Part shown: piece after piece, positions 24,395 through 35,081 of the stretch
How positions within the stretch are numbered: the stretch's first letter is position 1
How the letters are laid out: each line of letters begins with the position of its first letter
Assembly (NCBI GenBank): GCA_028551475.1
Contig: CM052362.1
Span: forward strand, 5,207,354-5,271,353
Origin: Casuarina equisetifolia
Lineage: Eukaryota; Streptophyta; Magnoliopsida; Fagales; Casuarinaceae
Length of the DNA: 64,000 nt
Direction: 5' to 3'
Program-made: the position numbers and the translations under genes
Notes under the pieces: model-generated
The model's database searches: none
The model's input: only the letters and a program-made list of their open reading frames with translations
What the model was told of the DNA's origin: nothing

Positions 24395-25316
24395 TATGAT
24401 CTTTAAAGAATTTCACTAAAGCTCTTCACATAATTACAATATGAGGATCAATCTTGATTTCTTCTTTCAATTTCTTAACAATCTCATGCAAAAGATACTT
24501 TGAACCATAGAACAAAACCTTTTTATATGAGATTCAAAAAATAGAAGCTGATTTAAGGTTTTTGTTAAACCCAACAACATCAAAGGCTTCTTCCCATTGA
24601 GAAAGTAGGACGATTTCTTCATTTAGGGTTTCAAATCAAACCCTTAATCATCACATGGCCATTTTAAGTAGCATTTCTAACAAACAATCAACTCTTATGC
24701 AAATCTTCCTATTGGAAAAGTAGACGTGTAGCTCTAGAGAGAGGACAGCTTCTCTCACTGTCTTGAGTAGAATAAAAGCTAGGTCTTTTATTTGCACAAA
24801 AGGAATTTGGGGACTCAAGCCTTAGTTAAATAACACTATTTCAATTCGCGGCATGCCTTCACTTAAAAGCTTTTTTGGGCTCATGTAATGCGAGCTTGGG
24901 TTAGATCGTGTCTTGCCGACTTACATCAACCTACTCTTTGTGGGCCTAGACTGGCCTGCTTCTTGTGGACTTAAATTGTCTTGCTTCTTGTGAGCTCTTC
25001 ATGTAAAGCTTATAATATAAGCTTTTGTATACACCTTTCTTCTTCAATACCATAAAAACAAGCATCACATTCTTTTTAATATGCATACCATGCAACTTAT
25101 ATTTTCTCTTTTCCTTTTTATTGTTCAAGTAGTGCTCTTTTAGAACTTAAATAAGGTTACAATATTATAATGTAGGAACCCAATTATTTTATAATATCAT
25201 TAATTGATATTATAATTTACACACCTTTTGCTTCCTTTAATTTTATTTTGCACATTAACAAATGAAAAACTTTTACATACATTTAACAACAAAACATATC
25301 TTTTTCCAACAAAAAG

Positions 25317-26215
25317 GTTAAGGTAATTCAACCACTTCCATATCCCTTCATGAGTAGTTTGGGTATAAGGTTGTAGTAGTGGCTAGATTATCCTTTTAAT
25401 GATCAGTAAAAGTTATTAAACAACTCTCTAACCCTACAATTATTTTTTATATTTTCTTGTTACATTTCTTAAAATAATTTTTAACAATCTTCTAAAGCAG
25501 TAATTGATTCTTTCAAGTGGATGTTTTAGAAAATGGACTTACATGTAACGAAATAATTAGCAAAGAAATACTTAAATATTGAAATTTTTATTGAGAATCC
25601 CGAAAGTTAGAGGATGTGTTTAAACAAATCTCAAGGTAGTTATGTGCATTTTCCCATTTCAAGGACAATCTATACAAATACAAACCGTGAACCATACTTT
25701 GAATCTACTTTTCTTCGTTTAAATCATGATATTCCTTTATCGTTCTCCATCTCAAAGTCATCAACAAACGTAAAGGTTATGGCACTTACGTTACAAATGA
25801 AGTCTCTCTCTAGAATCCATCAGTTCATCTCCTATATTTATAAAAGAAAATCTTTTGTCTACAATTAGATATGCCTATTTATGAATTAGGATATTACAAG
25901 TTTGTCATTTAATCTAATTGTTCCTCTAATTTTAACAAGAGTCATTTGCTCAAGCCTCACAACAAGTAGCAACCTCTCAAATATGTTGAAGGTTATGTTT
26001 TGGGAAATGAAGTCTAATTGAGAATTGTCCATTATATGGTCTATTGAAGCATATTATTTCCATTCCTAAGGGAGTAGATATCAAGCATCAAAACAAAAGT
26101 ACAAAGACAGAACAAAAAGATTAATAATTTCGTTTTCTTGTTTTCTGGACATCCATTGCCTTAATGTATATCATGAAGTAAAAACGTGTCAGCAACGGAA
26201 TAGAAGATTGCAATA
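25317..26215. other. Spacer Y, copy 1, last part
   Basis: It aligns with about 43385-44635 in unit 2, apart from a LINE-like insertion there at 44183-44523. The open frame at 25614-25868 is not kept in unit 2. Homology fades near 26215. Confidence 0.6.
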
Positions 26216-28210
26216 ATCTGTTGCGATCCTTTTTATGGTTTGTTTGTTTCCTTTAAAAAAGAAGTCACGAGAAGATATTCATTATATTGGGACAAAAGAT
26301 CACAACAAACCGTAAAAAGGATTAGAAGAATTGTTTGTCCCATATTGGTTAGAAAACCAACTTGTGGGAGTTAAAAGGCCTATAAAAGGGATTTTATGTA
26401 GTCCTTAGAGAGATATAAGAGAATCAAAGTGGTAATACTAATAACTAAGTATTGGGTTATTTGTAGAGTATTACAAGATTAAAATAATTAAGGTTGAGAA
26501 AGTTTTTCAATCTTTCTTTGTCAGAAAACTGAAGTTATAATAATTGAAATTTTAGTGGAAAGAAAAGAGAGTAGAACATTGTTGGTCCAAACAAGTTTGA
26601 CAGCCTTTTTTGTTCGGTTTGCTCACCAAATCTCAACTTAAGTTTCAGCAAATAGAACGACTACATTTCTTAATAAGCTCAACAAACCCGGATTTCTTCT
26701 GTTTCTACACCTAGTATTAAATTTAGACAATTCTCTTTAGTTAGTGTTAAGTCACACTTGGAAAAAATAGAAACCTAAAAAACAACATACAACGAAATGG
26801 TTCCTTTACTTGTCCTTGTTTGTTGAGAGTTTGATGCTTGGTACTGAAGCCACGTAGACGAGCGGGCAGGCCAGCAGACAAGGATACCACGGAGGGGTGG
26901 GCGGTTTAAACAAGACAGGATTAAACGTGTTTGGTGGGAAGTTGGTGAGCCTCCATGCGTGGTTTGTGTTGGTTGGTGGGATCATAATTACGGAAACAAA
27001 GCCCACAATTTCCACCCTGCAGGAATCAACTAAGATAGGCAACAATTCAAGCACTGGTCGAGTTCCACAAATTACGACCAGAATTCTAGCATTAGTTGGG
27101 CTTTCCTTAATTAGCTTTATTTGAATAATTTTTCCAATTTCGACCAGGATATCTTTCTTTTAGAGGACAAGGAGAATATTATGGAAATAAGAGGCCAGGA
27201 CCGCAAAAGAGAGTGGGAAAAAGTTATCTCTTACTTTCCAGTTTTGTAAACTCCTTACGATTTAATGAAAGTATTTTCTCAAATTTTCTTGTTTTGATTT
27301 TGGGTGGGTGACCTATAATCGAAAAATTTGAGAGAACTTTCTAGTGGTCGGACAAGTTACTCAGAGATGTAGTTTACACGGTAAGAGAGTGCTTTAACCT
27401 TGAGATTGACAATCACCTTGAAGCTTGGAGTGCAAAGTCCAAGTTTGTCTCGGAAGGCTGTGATGGGACGCTTGGCAAGTCTTTGGTAGACACAATGAAA
27501 TGATGATGATGGAATGTAATATGCGATTATGGTGCAAATTAAAGTGAGATATTGAGGCGATAATGATTAAATGACGAGATCTTGTCGGTTTTTGGTGAAA
27601 AAGACCCAGGTGCACCTTCCATTGAGATATCTCCGCGTTGTACATCATATTCTGGTCCAATGGGTGGAGATTGAGTTGTAGTTGGTAGTGAGAGACCTCC
27701 ATGTAGTAGAACTAATATTGAGTCAGTTTCAGGACTTTAAGGAGAAAGCACCGTGCACTCCTGAGAACGTGGTTCTTCAAGTGGGGTATACTTGGCATTA
27801 GAAACTTCTGGAATCATTGAGGTACTTGTTTCCCTAGGAAAATTAATTGCAGGCTGATGTGAAGTACTTGAGTATCCTAAGTGGAGCAGTTCACACGGGA
27901 TCTTAGTTGATGTGGAATGATACCAATGACCAATCCTTCATGAATTTTTTGTTTTCTAAATCTTAGGTTATTTTTATTGTCAAAATAAACCTATTAAAAG
28001 CTTTTTATCAAGAATTAAGACTATAGTTTTGTATGTTAATTACAACGTTTCATCCTTTCAGGATTACGAGCCCTTGTTTAGTTTAGGGAGTTCAGGGGTA
28101 AGGTTTGATTTGTTTATTGTCTGTTCATCAGAATTTGTTTTAATAAGATCTCTATATTTTCTAGTAAATTCAAGTCATGTTTTTAATGAATTGAAAATCT
28201 CTTAATTAAC
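26216..28210. other. Unique segment between units 1 and 2
   Basis: No other copy is seen in the window. It holds an imperfect inverted repeat (26226-26322). It also holds an LTR-promoter-like stretch (TGTCCCATATTGG near 26335, CCTATAAAAGG near 26380). A less AT-rich stretch (26806-27124) is open on both strands and another open frame lies at 27394-27702 (minus). I recognise no domain in any of these frames and do not call them genes. Confidence 0.5.
26226..26322. repeat. Imperfect inverted repeat with 19-bp arms
   Basis: ATCCTTTTTATGGTTTGTT (26226-26244) pairs with AACAAACCGTAAAAAGGAT (26304-26322) with one mismatch (a G-T pair in RNA). The loop is about 59 bases. It could be a small inverted-repeat element or the stem of a folded transcript. 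Confidence 0.7.
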
Positions 28211-28694
28211 TTGTTTAACGCTTTTTAAATTCACTTTTCACACCTCCTCCATTTGAGCTCCTTTGTCCATATAGAGTTGCCGGTTGTTTCCTGCTATTAG
28301 TTTACTAGAAAAGAGAGAGGGGAAGGGGAAGAGGGTTGATATTTCAACAGTACAAATACTAGGCTTCAGCACCATCATAAACAAGAGTTATACAAAATTC
28401 AATTGTTAACTCTATTATTGTTCCCTCCCCTAGTCTACCAAATTGTAGGTAAAAATTCAAGACATGGATAATCATTTTCAACCAAAATCGATCCAAATTA
28501 ATTATTGCAGCCAAAAAGAGTTTGAGGGCAACACTTTTGTTGCAGACACTTGGACACAAGCTTAAAACTACGAAGAAGTCCCCATTAATTATCCAACAAC
28601 TTCAATCGGAGCTTCAGTAACCATTCATGGCCAGTTAATATTAGTTGGCAGTGTATACTTCTTTAACAACAAATGCATGCCTTGGGCTGTCTAA
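28211..28694 (-). other. 3' UTR and 3' flank of the intact WAK-like gene
   Basis: It lies downstream of the stop codon on the minus strand and is conserved in order in copies 1 and 3. AATAAT-like poly(A) signal variants are present, but I cannot fix the cleavage site. Homology to the other units ends near 28210. Confidence 0.6.
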
Positions 28695-31600
28695 TTATCT
28701 GCCATCATCCAGTGGTACAGGCACAAGGTTTCTTATGCTATCATACCCAACAGTTTCAACGGTCGAAGAGCAGCTAGTACCAACATCAATGCTAAAACAT
28801 TGTCCAAGTTTAGTGAGAAAGTACTCAGTTTCCTCGATAGAGAGATCATCCCTTTTCCACAATTGTGTTTTCATAATTCTCAAACCCTCTAACTCCATTG
28901 CTACTTCCTTCATGGTTGGTCTATCCTCCCCACTTGCACTTAAGCATGTTTTTGCAAGATTAGCAACTTCCTTTAATTCCTCAACATTATCCTCATGTAT
29001 AATGTGAGTGTCAAGAATTTGAAGTACCCGACCCTCTTTCAATGCAGAAGCAAAATACATAGCAAGATTTGCATCACTTCCTGTTCTATCAACAAAAATT
29101 ACCTTCATACTAGTTAATAATTCAGCGAAAACAACACCAAAACTATAGACATCACTTTTTTCTGTTAATAGGCCAGTTTGAAAAGACTCAGGATCCAAGT
29201 ACCCATGAGTTCCTTGCACCAAAGTGGTTGCTTGTTGTTCACCAGTAGAAATGAGCCTTGAAGCTCCAAAGTCAGCCACTTTTGTTGTGAGATTATCATT
29301 TAAGAGTATATTTGCAGATTTGACATCTCTATGAATAATTGGCATGGAAGCTTCTGAATGTAAGTATGCAAGTGCTCCTGCAGTTTCTGCTGCTATCTTT
29401 AGACGCTTTTCCCATGAAAGAAAGAATGAGCAACTATTCTCATGAATGTGGTAGAAAAGGGTCCCATTTGTGATGAACTCATAAACTAGCAAGGGCACCT
29501 CAGTTTCTAGACAACAACCTAATAACTTAACCACATTTCGATGATTAATTTGGGTAAGTAAAAACACCTCATTTATGAATTGCTTGACTTGGCTATGGTC
29601 AAAAGTTTTGGACTTTTTAATGGCAACTACTTTGTTACCTGTTAATATTCCTTTATAAACGATTCCATTGCCTCCTTGACCAAGAATTCTACTCTCATCA
29701 TAGTTGTTAGTGGCTATTTTAAGCTCTTCTATAGTAAATATTTTTGTTGCCTCTTCAGATCCTCTATAATTTGAAAGTTGCTCTTGTAATATTAAACCAC
29801 CATTTTGTTGGAATAATTTTTTCCTAAGCTTGATGAGTTGTCTTCTTTCTAGTCCCCAGTACATGCAAAAACTTCCAATGAGCAGCACTAAAAGGCCTAC
29901 GGAAATGCCTACAAATGTTCAAACAAAAATTTGGATCAAAATTAATAGCATCGTTTTGTTAGTTGAGATATTTGAAAAATTCTATTGCATAGATATCATG
30001 TAAGGTTGACTCAATTAGGATTGGAATTGCAACACAAGTCATTTGTATGGAAGATAGATGTATAGTTGGTGACTTTCAAATATGGTTCATGTCAAAGGTG
30101 AAAATAAGTAAAAATGTAGGTAATTACCACCCTTTTAGGACAATTATGGATTTTGATACTATTTCAAAAAGGCCTGAAGTTTAAATCATTTTTCAATTAG
30201 TTCAATCAATCATATTATCTTAAAGTTGATGGAAACAATTTAAATGTTAATCATACTCTACGCAATCTAAAAATGTGGAAAAAAAAATCTAAAAACAAAA
30301 AGTGGGGGATAAGGCATTTCGAATGTAGAACACCTATATCATTAATATGGATAAAAGTCACATGTTATAACAAAAGGGGGGGAAAAGAAAAAGAAAAAGG
30401 ATTTGAGTAGTCATCTACTGCTTCAACTATACAATGCACAATGCAAGAATCAAAGAGAATTTAATTAAGTGTAGCTCAAAGATCGATCGATTGATGAAGT
30501 CTCAAGAAGACTAATTGTTAGGGCGATTGATCACTATTTTAAATAATGTGCCAAATAACTTGATGGCACGGGTTTTTCTTAATATGAATTTTCTGACTTC
30601 TGTTTGAGATAATCTTTTGAATATGGTGTTACTAGATTCATATTTTTAATGATGGATTTTTGTTCTTCTCGATGAAATACAAATTTAACATTTTATAACT
30701 CATGATCCACGTTTTTACACTCAGTCGATAGGTATTAAAGTTTCACTTGATGAAAAGTTGGTAATCTTCACTTGGATCAATTATCAAAAGAATTTGGACT
30801 ATTCTAAATGGTTTATATGGCCCAATTATGCTTATATTCCTTTAGAAGTGGTCAATATAATTTTAGAGAGTTTTAGTGATTGATAGATTAACTCTATTCT
30901 AAATGGTTTATATGGCCCAATTATGCTTATACCTCAAATAGATCCTATTACAAAAGGGAGTCAACAAATAAGAAAAGGATTAACAAAAGAATATTTGAAG
31001 CCTAGGACACTTAGAAGGGCAAAAGAATTGGTGAACTATTTTTGGAGATCGGGAAGCCATATCCCATTACAGATTATTTAAAATTATCAAATCAAAATAA
31101 TAATAATAATACTCATCATCATAATAATTATAATTATTATAATTATAACATAATCTTGTATACTTACACAGTGCAATGGTTATAATCCTAGAATTGCTGG
31201 TTTTGGGCGTGCAAAATGTTGCATTTTTGCTTCCATCATCTGCATAGCCCGTAAGACAAACACATCGCGAACCCCCCTCGTGATTGATGCATCGTTGTCC
31301 ACTACCGCAAGGGTTTGGACTTTTGCACTCATTAATATCTGAAACGTGGGGAAGCTAATTAGAACTGACAAGGTAGCAACAGAACCACCTTGTATGCTTG
31401 TTTAGCTGACGACTAACCTCTACTATACTAAGCAATTAAGAGTCAAGCTTATTACGCATGGACAAAAGAAAGAAAAAACACATGTCAAAACAAGTGAAGC
31501 TTAAATTTTATTTAAGTCTTTTTTTTAACGTAAAAATCATACCATTTAGTTATAAACTAGTTTTTAACATAACATTAAAATATATGTTAATGAGACAACA

Positions 31601-32698
31601 CCTCTAGCATAGAATTTGCAATTTATAGTGGTTTGTGATGTGACGTATACCTTTGGCATGGAATTATAGTCCATGTTAACTATGAGGGGCATGTTAAGAA
31701 TTGTATAAAATATTAAATATTACTTCACTTTTATTTGATAATTTTTTTAAAAAATAAAAGTGGATCCGTTAATTATGAACCAGCTTTAATTAAGAAACAG
31801 ACTTCCTAATAAAACGAAGCATGACTTAGTAGACGAAATGTTTATCGTTACCTTTGCAACCGCCGGGGAGGTAAGGGTTCCCGTCATAGCCTTTGGAGCA
31901 ACGGCAAAGGTACCCAATACTGTTGTTGGTACTGTAACACTCGCTGGACGCTGCCCTACATGCATAGCTTTTCTGATTTTTCTGAGCATCTGAGCACGTC
32001 TTATTTTCGACTGCCCAATCAAGCACCATAGGAACTTTGGTTCTCTTCCGTAAATCCAAAAGATCTAGAGAGGAAAATTTGTATGCTGCTTCTTCCACGA
32101 GAAAACCAAAACTACATGGATTAAAGCTCTGGACATTGAAGCCGCTGTCCAAGGTCCCAACAGATACGTTAAATGAAATAATATTTTCTGGGATAGAAGA
32201 CTGGCAACAACCGATACCATTGCAAGAACCGTTGACCACAGTGCCAATACTTTCACAGCGAGAAACACACCCGGTCGTGAAATTCTTCTGTGCAGCCACG
32301 CCTTTAATATAAGCAACAGTATTACAACCAACAGCAGTGAACTTGTTCTTGTTAGATGAGGGGATAAACTTGCTTGTACGGTACCGCTTCCTGAAAAAAT
32401 CCCTACCCTCACACCTATGGGCGACCAAGTTTGACACTAACAATTCACCATCCAATGATATGTTGAGGACCTCTACGTTACCTTTGCCCAAAAAAGGTTT
32501 TGGAGGGTTGAACGTGTAGTTACAAGTGATGAGAAAAGATCTATCAAGCCAACAGTCCCTGCTTGTTCCAAATGGGTAGTGGATAGAAACCGATCCACAT
32601 GTTCTGTTGCAGCTTGGGATGGCTTCAGGCGCCAGGACTGCTGCTGAGATTAGAATCCCAAATAACAGCTTCTTGAAAAGCATTCCACAAAAAGCCAT
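28695..32698 (-). CDS. WAK-like receptor kinase, intact, three exons
   Basis: Exons: 31852-32698, 31168-31338 and 28695-29908 (minus). Both introns have GT...AG ends in phase 1, giving 743 residues. The start is the ATG at 32698, followed by a signal peptide (1 to about 26); an in-frame ATG further upstream is ignored because it would bury that signal. Domains: galacturonan-binding WAK domain from CNRTCGSVS (30 on), EGF-like module (about 235-281), calcium-type EGF from DINEC (283-325, six Cys), membrane segment (about 334-354), and kinase (about 408-680) with GQGGNG, K437, HRD D534, DFG D552 and [12 protein letters not shown] family proteins span plasma membrane and wall, bind pectin and signal by Ser/Thr phosphorylation; here that is inferred from homology. 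The exon plan is the usual one for WAKs. A TATA box lies 78 bp upstream of the start codon. It is flanked by two dead paralogues. The exact subfamily is not assigned. Confidence 0.93.
29909..31167 (-). other. Intron 2 of the intact WAK-like gene
   Basis: It has a GTAAGT donor (31167 down) and a TTTGTAG acceptor (ending 29909), 1259 bp. It contains an AT-rich microsatellite-like patch (about 31090-31150). The word AGAAGGGCAAAAG (31013-31025) is the empty version of the site where copies 1 and 3 carry a solo LTR. Confidence 0.88.
31339..31851 (-). other. Intron 1 of the intact WAK-like gene
   Basis: It has a GTAACG donor at 31851 and a TTTCAG acceptor ending at 31339, 513 bp. It separates the two EGF modules in phase 1, as in other WAK genes. 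Copy 3 has the same intron (55082-55603). No nested element is seen. Confidence 0.88.
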
Positions 32699-32775
32699 CT
32701 TTTGCGTTGTTTTCTGTCTTCTCTTTTGTAAAGTTTTGTTTTCTGGGTATGCAGACGACTTTGAATGGCCCTCCT

Positions 32776-32782
32776 CTTTATA
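32776..32782 (-). promoter_or_regulatory. TATA box of the intact WAK-like gene
   Basis: TATAAAG on the minus strand, 78 bp upstream of the ATG. This fits a start site near 32750 and a leader of about 50 nt. In copy 3 the same position reads CATAAAG. Confidence 0.6.
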
Positions 32783-32883
32783 GAAGGCATGTATCCTTAT
32801 GAGAAGACTCAGTCCTAGACTTAAAAGGGGTGGGGGAATAGGTGTAGAGAACTGAAAAATAAAAAAATAAAAAAACATGAAAG

Positions 32884-33009
32884 AGATAGGATAAACCAGT
32901 CGAGGAGTATCTAGACTTTTTAGACGTACTTGAGAACATTCAAAAGAGATAAGGTTAACCGGTTAAGAAGTATCTAGTCTTTTTAGACATACTTGAAAAC
33001 ATTCAAAAT
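32884..33009. repeat. 63-bp tandem duplication upstream of the intact gene
   Basis: Two imperfect copies start GAGATA at 32884 and 32947 and end ACATTCAAAA. P1 (from about 18354) and P3 (from about 56643) carry a single copy. Confidence 0.85.
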
Positions 33010-34339
33010 ACTCCGACTCTATTTCTTGCTGCGACACTTCTTTAGTAAAATTCAAAGTTTATAATCAAGCGTCATTGATTTTCTTGAAACCACCGTAAGG
33101 GTAGGGTCTGTTGAATTTTCATGAGATCGACGTGAAAATAACAAATAAATAGGTTAGCAATATTACGCTTTTTTTTAGTAAGCAAAAAGGGTGAAGAATA
33201 TGATATCTCGAGATCTCTAGGCTGCTTTAGTTCTAACTACACAAAGACTTTTTGCTGTGCACTTGGTTTTTTCTCTTCCAAGTGATTTTTATTTCTTTCA
33301 TATATTTAGTGGTGGAGAAACGTGGACCATTTGTTGCTTAAAATAGTTATAACCAGAAAAAGTGAAACGTGCATAACAGAGACCTTTTGTTTCCCGTTTT
33401 TTTATCGTTGTTTCTTCACTCCTCAGGTGTAAACAGTAAAAGCACTTCATTCGGTCACACTGCAATGGACAAGTGTACTTCTAGAAGCCATAGGAATGTC
33501 ATCTGTTTCCTTCGTCTGTAGTCATTTTCCTTGTTTGTCACGGTAGTTGTATTTTTCCAGGCATGTCCCTGGTTGACAAGACTTTGTAGAGCGGGTTCAA
33601 GACGATAGAAAAATGAGACTTCCATATTTTTCCAAACGGAGTATTCAATAAGTTTTCTTCTTTTCACATTTGTTGGAAGATTAATATGATTGTGCATAAA
33701 ATAATCAAGAAGCAAATGTAAAGAATATAGAACATATTACGTGAATTGAGATGAATCAGTTTCTTCATCTATAAGGTAGTAATTTATTATCTATTTAGTA
33801 CTTGTATGCACCTACAAGAATTCCCCCTTGAATAATGAGTCCGAAACTTATAGGCAGCTGAGGAGAAATTTTAATTGGTAAAATTATCCTTTTATTTTCT
33901 CCCTCAATCTTGATTTCACTCTTTGACAACATGTACCGATTATCGCAGGATGTTTTTTCTAGCAATACCCTCCTCTTTCTTTTGTTTCTTCCTCTCTCTC
34001 CAACCTTCTTACGGGCTGAGTTGTCTCAACCATTGTGAAGACGAGACATAAGTCATTCCATACTTTCATGTCTACTTTTCAAATAATAAAGTATATCAAT
34101 CTCACGTTTTCTGCTTCTATACTTTTCTCTCTTTTGTCTGTTCTCTGTAGTTTCTTTCCATGCATGTCTCTTAATATTCCAATGTTTGAATCGTTCGGTC
34201 TTCGTCTATGAATAATTGACGCAATGTTATGTCTTGAAATAGCTATGGCGTAGTCAGTGACCGCCAAAAAATAGATCTCAGTCGATGACTACAAGTGAGG
34301 GTTCGATGGGAGCAAATTGGACGTAGCTGTGGAAAATGT

Positions 34340-35027
34340 TGTTGGGTTGGTCCAGCCCATATTCGGGGACTTATTATTGGGTCCAATTAGGGTAATGTGG
34401 CCCTAAGGTTTAAAAGAAAAAATATAAGGTTTTTTGTTTAAGAGAAGAGGTGAGTGGCCGTCAAAAGAAAAAAGAGAGAGAGAAAATAAAAGAGCAGAAT
34501 TTCGCAGGAATTAGAGGCCCTGCGCAGCAGTTGATCAAACGTCTGATCAAAGTCGATCCGTGGTCCGATTGAGCTGATTTTTTGTCAGCAGGTTCGGGAT
34601 TGGGTGTTCTTCATTGTGAATGGTTGGATCGTCGTTTGGAGTTCTTGAAGGCAGCAGATTGTGGTCGAAAATCTGGGTGATATTTCTCCAACTTCTCTTG
34701 GTTAAGTTGTTGTTTACAACTTGTTTCTTCACTATTTATTGGTGATTCTATTATTGTTGAATCAGTGAATCTTAGTCCTGTTGCTATTGTTAAGGACTTG
34801 ATTGGGTTGTAACCTAACGATTGATATAGTGGAGATTTGGGTGAACTCCGTGATCGGTCCCGTGGTTTTTTATCCTTCATATTGGAAGAGTTTTTCCACG
34901 TAGAAATTCTTTTGTGTTAATTGTAATTTGTTTATTTTACTTGTAATTCAAATACATCATTGGTGTTTTAGTATTTCCTCATAGGTTCAATCAAAGTGGG
35001 AAACTTTATACGTCCTTTTTTCCTTCA
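34340..35027 (+). repeat. 5' LTR of copia C
   Basis: It begins TGTTGGGTTGG and ends CCTTCA. A GAGTGGTATCAGAGC primer region follows. A GA-rich patch (about 34460-34500) is shared with the 3' LTR. Confidence 0.95.
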
Positions 35028-35030
35028 GAG

Positions 35031-35042
35031 TGGTATCAGAGC
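35031..35042 (+). other. Primer-binding site of copia C
   Basis: TGGTATCAGAGC, complementary to the 3' end of plant initiator methionine tRNA, three bases after the 5' LTR. Confidence 0.93.
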
Positions 35043-35081
35043 TTAGGTTGTGGTTGTTTTATCTTTGGATTTGATTGAACG

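Larger units (their letters stand above)
23131..25316. mobile_element. Unclassified 2.2-kb insertion in spacer Y
   Basis: Unit 2 runs straight from TATAGTAAAAAG to GTTAAGGTATTCAACC (near 43380), while unit 1 has about 2.19 kb between the same words. A short AAAAAG lies at both edges and could be the target duplication. I see no terminal inverted repeat, clear LTR edge or coding frame. It hosts a 28-bp tandem array and a nested LINE fragment. Confidence 0.6.
32699..34339 (-). other. Upstream region of the intact WAK-like gene (P2)
   Basis: It aligns with P1 and P3 but lacks about 0.75 kb present there (equivalent of about 18900-19640), including the W-box cluster. It has its own 63-bp tandem duplication (32884-33009). 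Copia C interrupts it at 34340; the remainder continues at 39819. Confidence 0.7.

Noticed and set aside
26806..27124. Overlapping open frames on both strands of a less AT-rich patch
   Set aside because: No known domain, no codon pattern favouring either strand and no paralogous copy to test conservation. Reported only as part of the unique segment.
27394..27702. Minus-strand frame of 102 codons
   Set aside because: Composition is His/Ser/Ile-rich and no family is recognised. Other frames over the same bases look equally plausible.
31090..31150. AT-rich ATAATAATAAT patch in intron 2 as a possible functional repeat
   Set aside because: It is short, interrupted and typical of AT-rich plant introns.
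31826..32878. Use of the upstream in-frame Met (32878) as start of the intact WAK gene
   Set aside because: It would lie upstream of the TATA box and put 60 extra residues before a clear signal peptide. The ATG at 32698 is shared with copy 3.
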